Made by a program: the position numbers and the translations under genes. The notes beneath the pieces are model-generated. The model ran no database searches and had not been told where the DNA came from. It was given only the letters and a program-made list of their open reading frames with translations. A DNA stretch of 64,000 nt from Neelides folsomi. Its lineage: Eukaryota > Arthropoda > Collembola > Neelipleona > Neelidae. This document shows, one piece after another, positions 61,101-64,000 of this stretch (position 1 is its first letter; the number at the start of each line of letters is the position of its first letter). The stretch is from positions 20,072 to 84,071 of the forward strand of contig JAQGBZ010000281.1 of assembly GCA_034687125.1 (NCBI GenBank), written 5' to 3'.

Positions 61101-63492
61101 ATAAAATTTATACATTTAATACAATAAAATTTAGTTTTAAAGTTAATTGATGTAATATAAATATTAGCATTAAGATTGGATGGGAATGTTTGTGGATTTT
61201 AATTTGTCTAATTATCATTTTATTACAAGTTCGAGGTTTTGCGAATTGGTTTATTAGCATTACACAATACTTGCAAAATGTTTGCAAGTATTATTAATTT
61301 GGAGGGACAAGGGAAAGGAAGGTGAAGGGCTCTGACGTAAAACACCCAAAGTCAAAAACTCCTCATTTCACACACGAAACACTCCGATGAAGAGTTCCGG
61401 GAATTAAACATTAAAAAACAAATGTGGAATTTCATATCCAATTTGCAATCACGTTTTACATCATAGTTGACTTAATATTAACATAACTATTGATTTTTCT
61501 CCTTCAAATCCATTATTTAAGCATATTAACATTAAACTCTCTTTAAGAATTGGTTAAAGATTTAAACAATTATTTCAACGATTTGTGATTTTTCTCGTGA
61601 ACTTTCTTTATAAATTTTTTCGCAACTCGATGAGTCAAATGATGAAAATTGTATGAAAAGTTGAGTGTGGGTTGAAAGCGGAAATGACGTTCTTTTGTAT
61701 TCCACATGAACCGTCAATCCAAAATTCACGCAAACCGAAATGAGAAAAACAAATGAGTTCATTTTTTAATTCTCTTTCACATTTTTCTCCTTCTCTTTCT
61801 TTTGTTTTATTCTCCGAACTTCATCCGACTTTTATGGCTTTTATTTCTTTGATGTGAAAAATGAATGTTATATGAGTTTGAGAGATTTATGGCTTCACGT
61901 GCCACTTGATAAAATTATTCATTTTTATCAAATTATTATTCATTGTGAACTTGAATAAACTTGACATTAATGTTAATAGTAAATTAAATATATCATTTTG
62001 ATTTTTACATACATACATACATAATAAACTGAATTTTATATTAAAATATATTTAAGTTGTATTTTAAATATTTACAGAAAAAGTGGCAATCAAAATTATG
62101 GATAAATCCACGGACCCGAAATTGGAAAAGATGCTGAATCGGGAAATCTCCGTTTTGGAATCTCTTTCACATCCAAATCTTATAAGGTGAACAAATCAAC
62201 GAATTGACAAATCAATAAAAGATTTCATCTTATTAAATTAAAAATCCATTGAATAATTATTATTTTCCGTTATAAGAATCTAACAAGGATTTAATTAAAA
62301 TTAAATGCATATTGAACATTTTAATTTATTTTCGGTCATTTTAGAAAAAGATTATTGTAACAATGAGTTATTAAAATTGTTTTCAGACTGTTTGAGGTAT
62401 GCGAGACTGATGAAAAACTTTATTTGATCTCTGAATGGGCCCCGGGCGGAGATCTCCGTGCAAAAATCAAACTTCATCGGAGACTCACAGAATCACAAAC
62501 GAGACCAATTTTTAGACAAATCCTTGTAGGAGTTTCTTTCATTGTGAGAAACATTTTGCTATTTAATTTTTCACATTTCCATAATTCATTGACTTTATAT
62601 CAGATCATACCATATTATGTGTCTTATTGTGTTTAGGAAATTGCAAAAAATTTATTTAACTCAATTTCTATAACATGAAGCAAATATCTCTCAAAAGTAT
62701 AATACAAATCAATCCATTATTTTCAAAACATGTTCTCCACTGAGATTCCAATCTATTAATTTCTTCCTGCCAGAATTGTGGTGTACGAGATCCTAACCAG
62801 TTGTTTACTGCAGTTTTTGAATCATCTTCGTTTTCAAATCGTTGACCTCAAGAATTTTTTCATGTGAGAAAATAAGTGAAAGTCAGGAGAAATGTCTGGA
62901 GAATAAGGCGGGTGTGAAAGAGTTTCGATTCCCAAGCTGTCCAATGTGTCTTTAACAATTTGACATGTATGAGGAGAAGCATTGCCGTGGAGGAATCGTT
63001 TATTGTACCTTCAGTTGTTGGTCGTCCAGTAGAAAGCATCTTTTGAACAGAAGTTCTTTCTGATTAAAACTTGGACATCCATCGGCTCACAGTTCTATCA
63101 CACACGATTCGCCGTAAAGTTCTCTCATAAATCGACAAACTTCGGAAGGTTGCAGCCCTTGTGACCAATATACTCGAATTGTTGATAAGAGTTAATAAGT
63201 AAACGATTTCTTGGAACTTCTGATTTTGCGTGAATTTTAAGATACTCAAATATTTTAAAAAATTAATTGGTTATTTTTCCTATGTTGCCAATGTAAATTT
63301 GAATTTTGTATAAGACCAATAAGACACATAATTTGGTATGATCTGATATATTAAGTTTATACCAATTTGGTATTAACTTTGATTAACTTTGGGTTTAATT
63401 ATTTTAACTGTATTTACAAGCACGCGAACGGATTCGTTCATCGGGATCTGAAAGCGGATAATATTCTTTTCTCATCTCCCACCCACGTAAAG
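58166..63492 (+). CDS. NIM1K: NIM1-type serine/threonine kinase (AMPK-related), partial
   Basis: Five exons in the window (58166..58223, 58466..59008, 62078..62186, 62387..62543, 63421..63492), phases 1, 1, 2, 0, 0; it continues past 64000. The start MRSKTPIPETSLGS is the ATG of exon 1, whose phase fits exon 2 exactly. About 170 variable residues precede the domain. Then SIGFYKIGREIGAGNFAKVK, a catalytic Lys (206) in VAIKIMDK, Glu223, SHPNLIRLFEVCETDEKLYL, and FVHRDLKADNILF. The IGFY...GNFxxVKLG and HRDLKA(E/D)N signatures are those of NIM1, a CAMK-group kinase close to AMPK that is activated by LKB1. DFG, activation loop and C-lobe lie outside the window. Intron 2 is 3.1 kb; intron 4 carries a mariner relic. 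Confidence 0.9.
59009..62077 (+). other. Long second intron of NIM1
   Basis: 3.07 kb bounded by GGTAATT and TTTACAG. It contains AAAAACCGAATTATTTTCAAA repeats (about 59650-59740), a TA microsatellite (60180-60206) and a GATATGA triplet near 60450. It has no coding sequence or recognisable transposon. Confidence 0.6.
60180..60206. repeat. (TA)n microsatellite
   Basis: About 13 uninterrupted TA units in the long NIM1 intron. Confidence 0.9.
62598..63348 (-). mobile_element. Internally deleted mariner element, 751 bp
   Basis: Terminal inverted repeats TATCAGATCATACCA(A/T)ATTA continue TGTGTCTTATTG at both ends, one mismatch. TA duplications flank it at 62596-62597 and 63349-63350. On the minus strand there is an N-terminal HTH piece (VSRWMSKF, ERTSVQKMLSTGRPTTEGT) followed directly by the C-terminal catalytic block (HGNASPHTCQIV ... 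LSHPPYSPDISPDFHLF) and the mariner tail (WQEEINRLESQWRTCFENNG). The middle, including the first catalytic Asp, is deleted, and frameshifts remain. It is non-functional and sits in intron 4 of NIM1 in the opposite orientation. Confidence 0.9.
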
Positions 63493-64000
63493 GTAAACAA
63501 TCAAAATTTAATTTAATTAAACAGTTAGCTGAAGCACTAGAGCCGCTAATTTATCTATAAATATTTGATTTTATTATTTTAATAGAAAAGTTTTAAAAGG
63601 AATTGGTGCAATTTGTGTTAAATTTCAGCTATTATATGAAAATATTAATTTAACATTTAAAATCATCAATATTATTTTACAATGTGAAAAAATATTTTCT
63701 ATAATTTATAATTGCTATATATAATTTAACAATGAGTATAATGATCTTATTCAATTCCTATATTCAATTCCTATAACATCAATGTGTAATTTAAAAGAGG
63801 ATGAGTCTTAATTGGCTAGCATTTACCGATCGTGTTAAAATGGCCATATTCGTGTTATTCTTAACAAATTCAATTTTAGAGTAAATATGGTTAGCATTTC
63901 CATTAAGTGCAAACTTTTAAAAGTGGGGTTGAATGTATAGTATTTAGAATTACGCAATTTAGTTATAATTCCTCTATACAATTAAACAAATGAATACATT

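Overview
The window looks like nuclear DNA of an invertebrate animal, most likely an arthropod. It is strongly AT-rich, its genes have many short introns with consensus splice sites, and the annotated genes are animal families: an Atonal-type bHLH, a CARHSP1-type cold-shock protein, cobalamin-dependent methionine synthase, NIM1 kinase and an F-box/LRR protein. An Atonal bHLH at the very C-terminus is as in arthropods. A complete MTR gene argues against most insects, which lack it. The species cannot be fixed from the sequence. I saw no bacterial operon, CRISPR array, rRNA or convincing tRNA.

Layout. (1) 1-6.5 kb: two minus-strand paralogues encode secreted, very histidine-rich proteins that share a roughly 97-residue module. 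Each has a TATA box and an intron directly after the signal-peptide exon. (2) 6.5-32.3 kb: a gene-poor region with one recognisable gene, the Atonal-family factor at 12.6-13.5 kb. Around it are GC-rich islands, a cluster of CAGGTG E-boxes, tandem repeats and a 383-bp mariner-type MITE. I read this as mainly regulatory and neutral DNA around a developmental gene. (3) 32.3-64 kb: a compact gene cluster. It holds CARHSP1-like (minus), head-to-head with a small acidic/basic coiled-coil protein (plus), then a CAMK-like kinase (plus), methionine synthase (plus, 22 coding exons), an F-box/LRR protein (plus), a protein of unknown family (minus, tail-to-tail with the F-box gene), and a NIM1-type kinase (plus, running off the right edge).

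Mobile DNA sits mostly inside introns. One 5.4-kb intron of the coiled-coil gene holds two dead Tc1-like transposase copies, a hAT transposase remnant and a foldback element. An MTR intron holds a 240-bp MITE with perfect 36-bp ends. A NIM1 intron holds a 751-bp internally deleted mariner.

The genes do not form an obvious pathway. Exon models were built by hand from frames, splice phases and recalled family conservation. MTR, NIM1, CARHSP1, both kinases, the F-box gene and the two His-rich genes all splice with consistent phase. I did not find a clear-cut new system. The best candidates for novelty are the His-rich secreted module, the unknown 533-residue protein, and the noncoding islands and E-box cluster flanking the Atonal gene.
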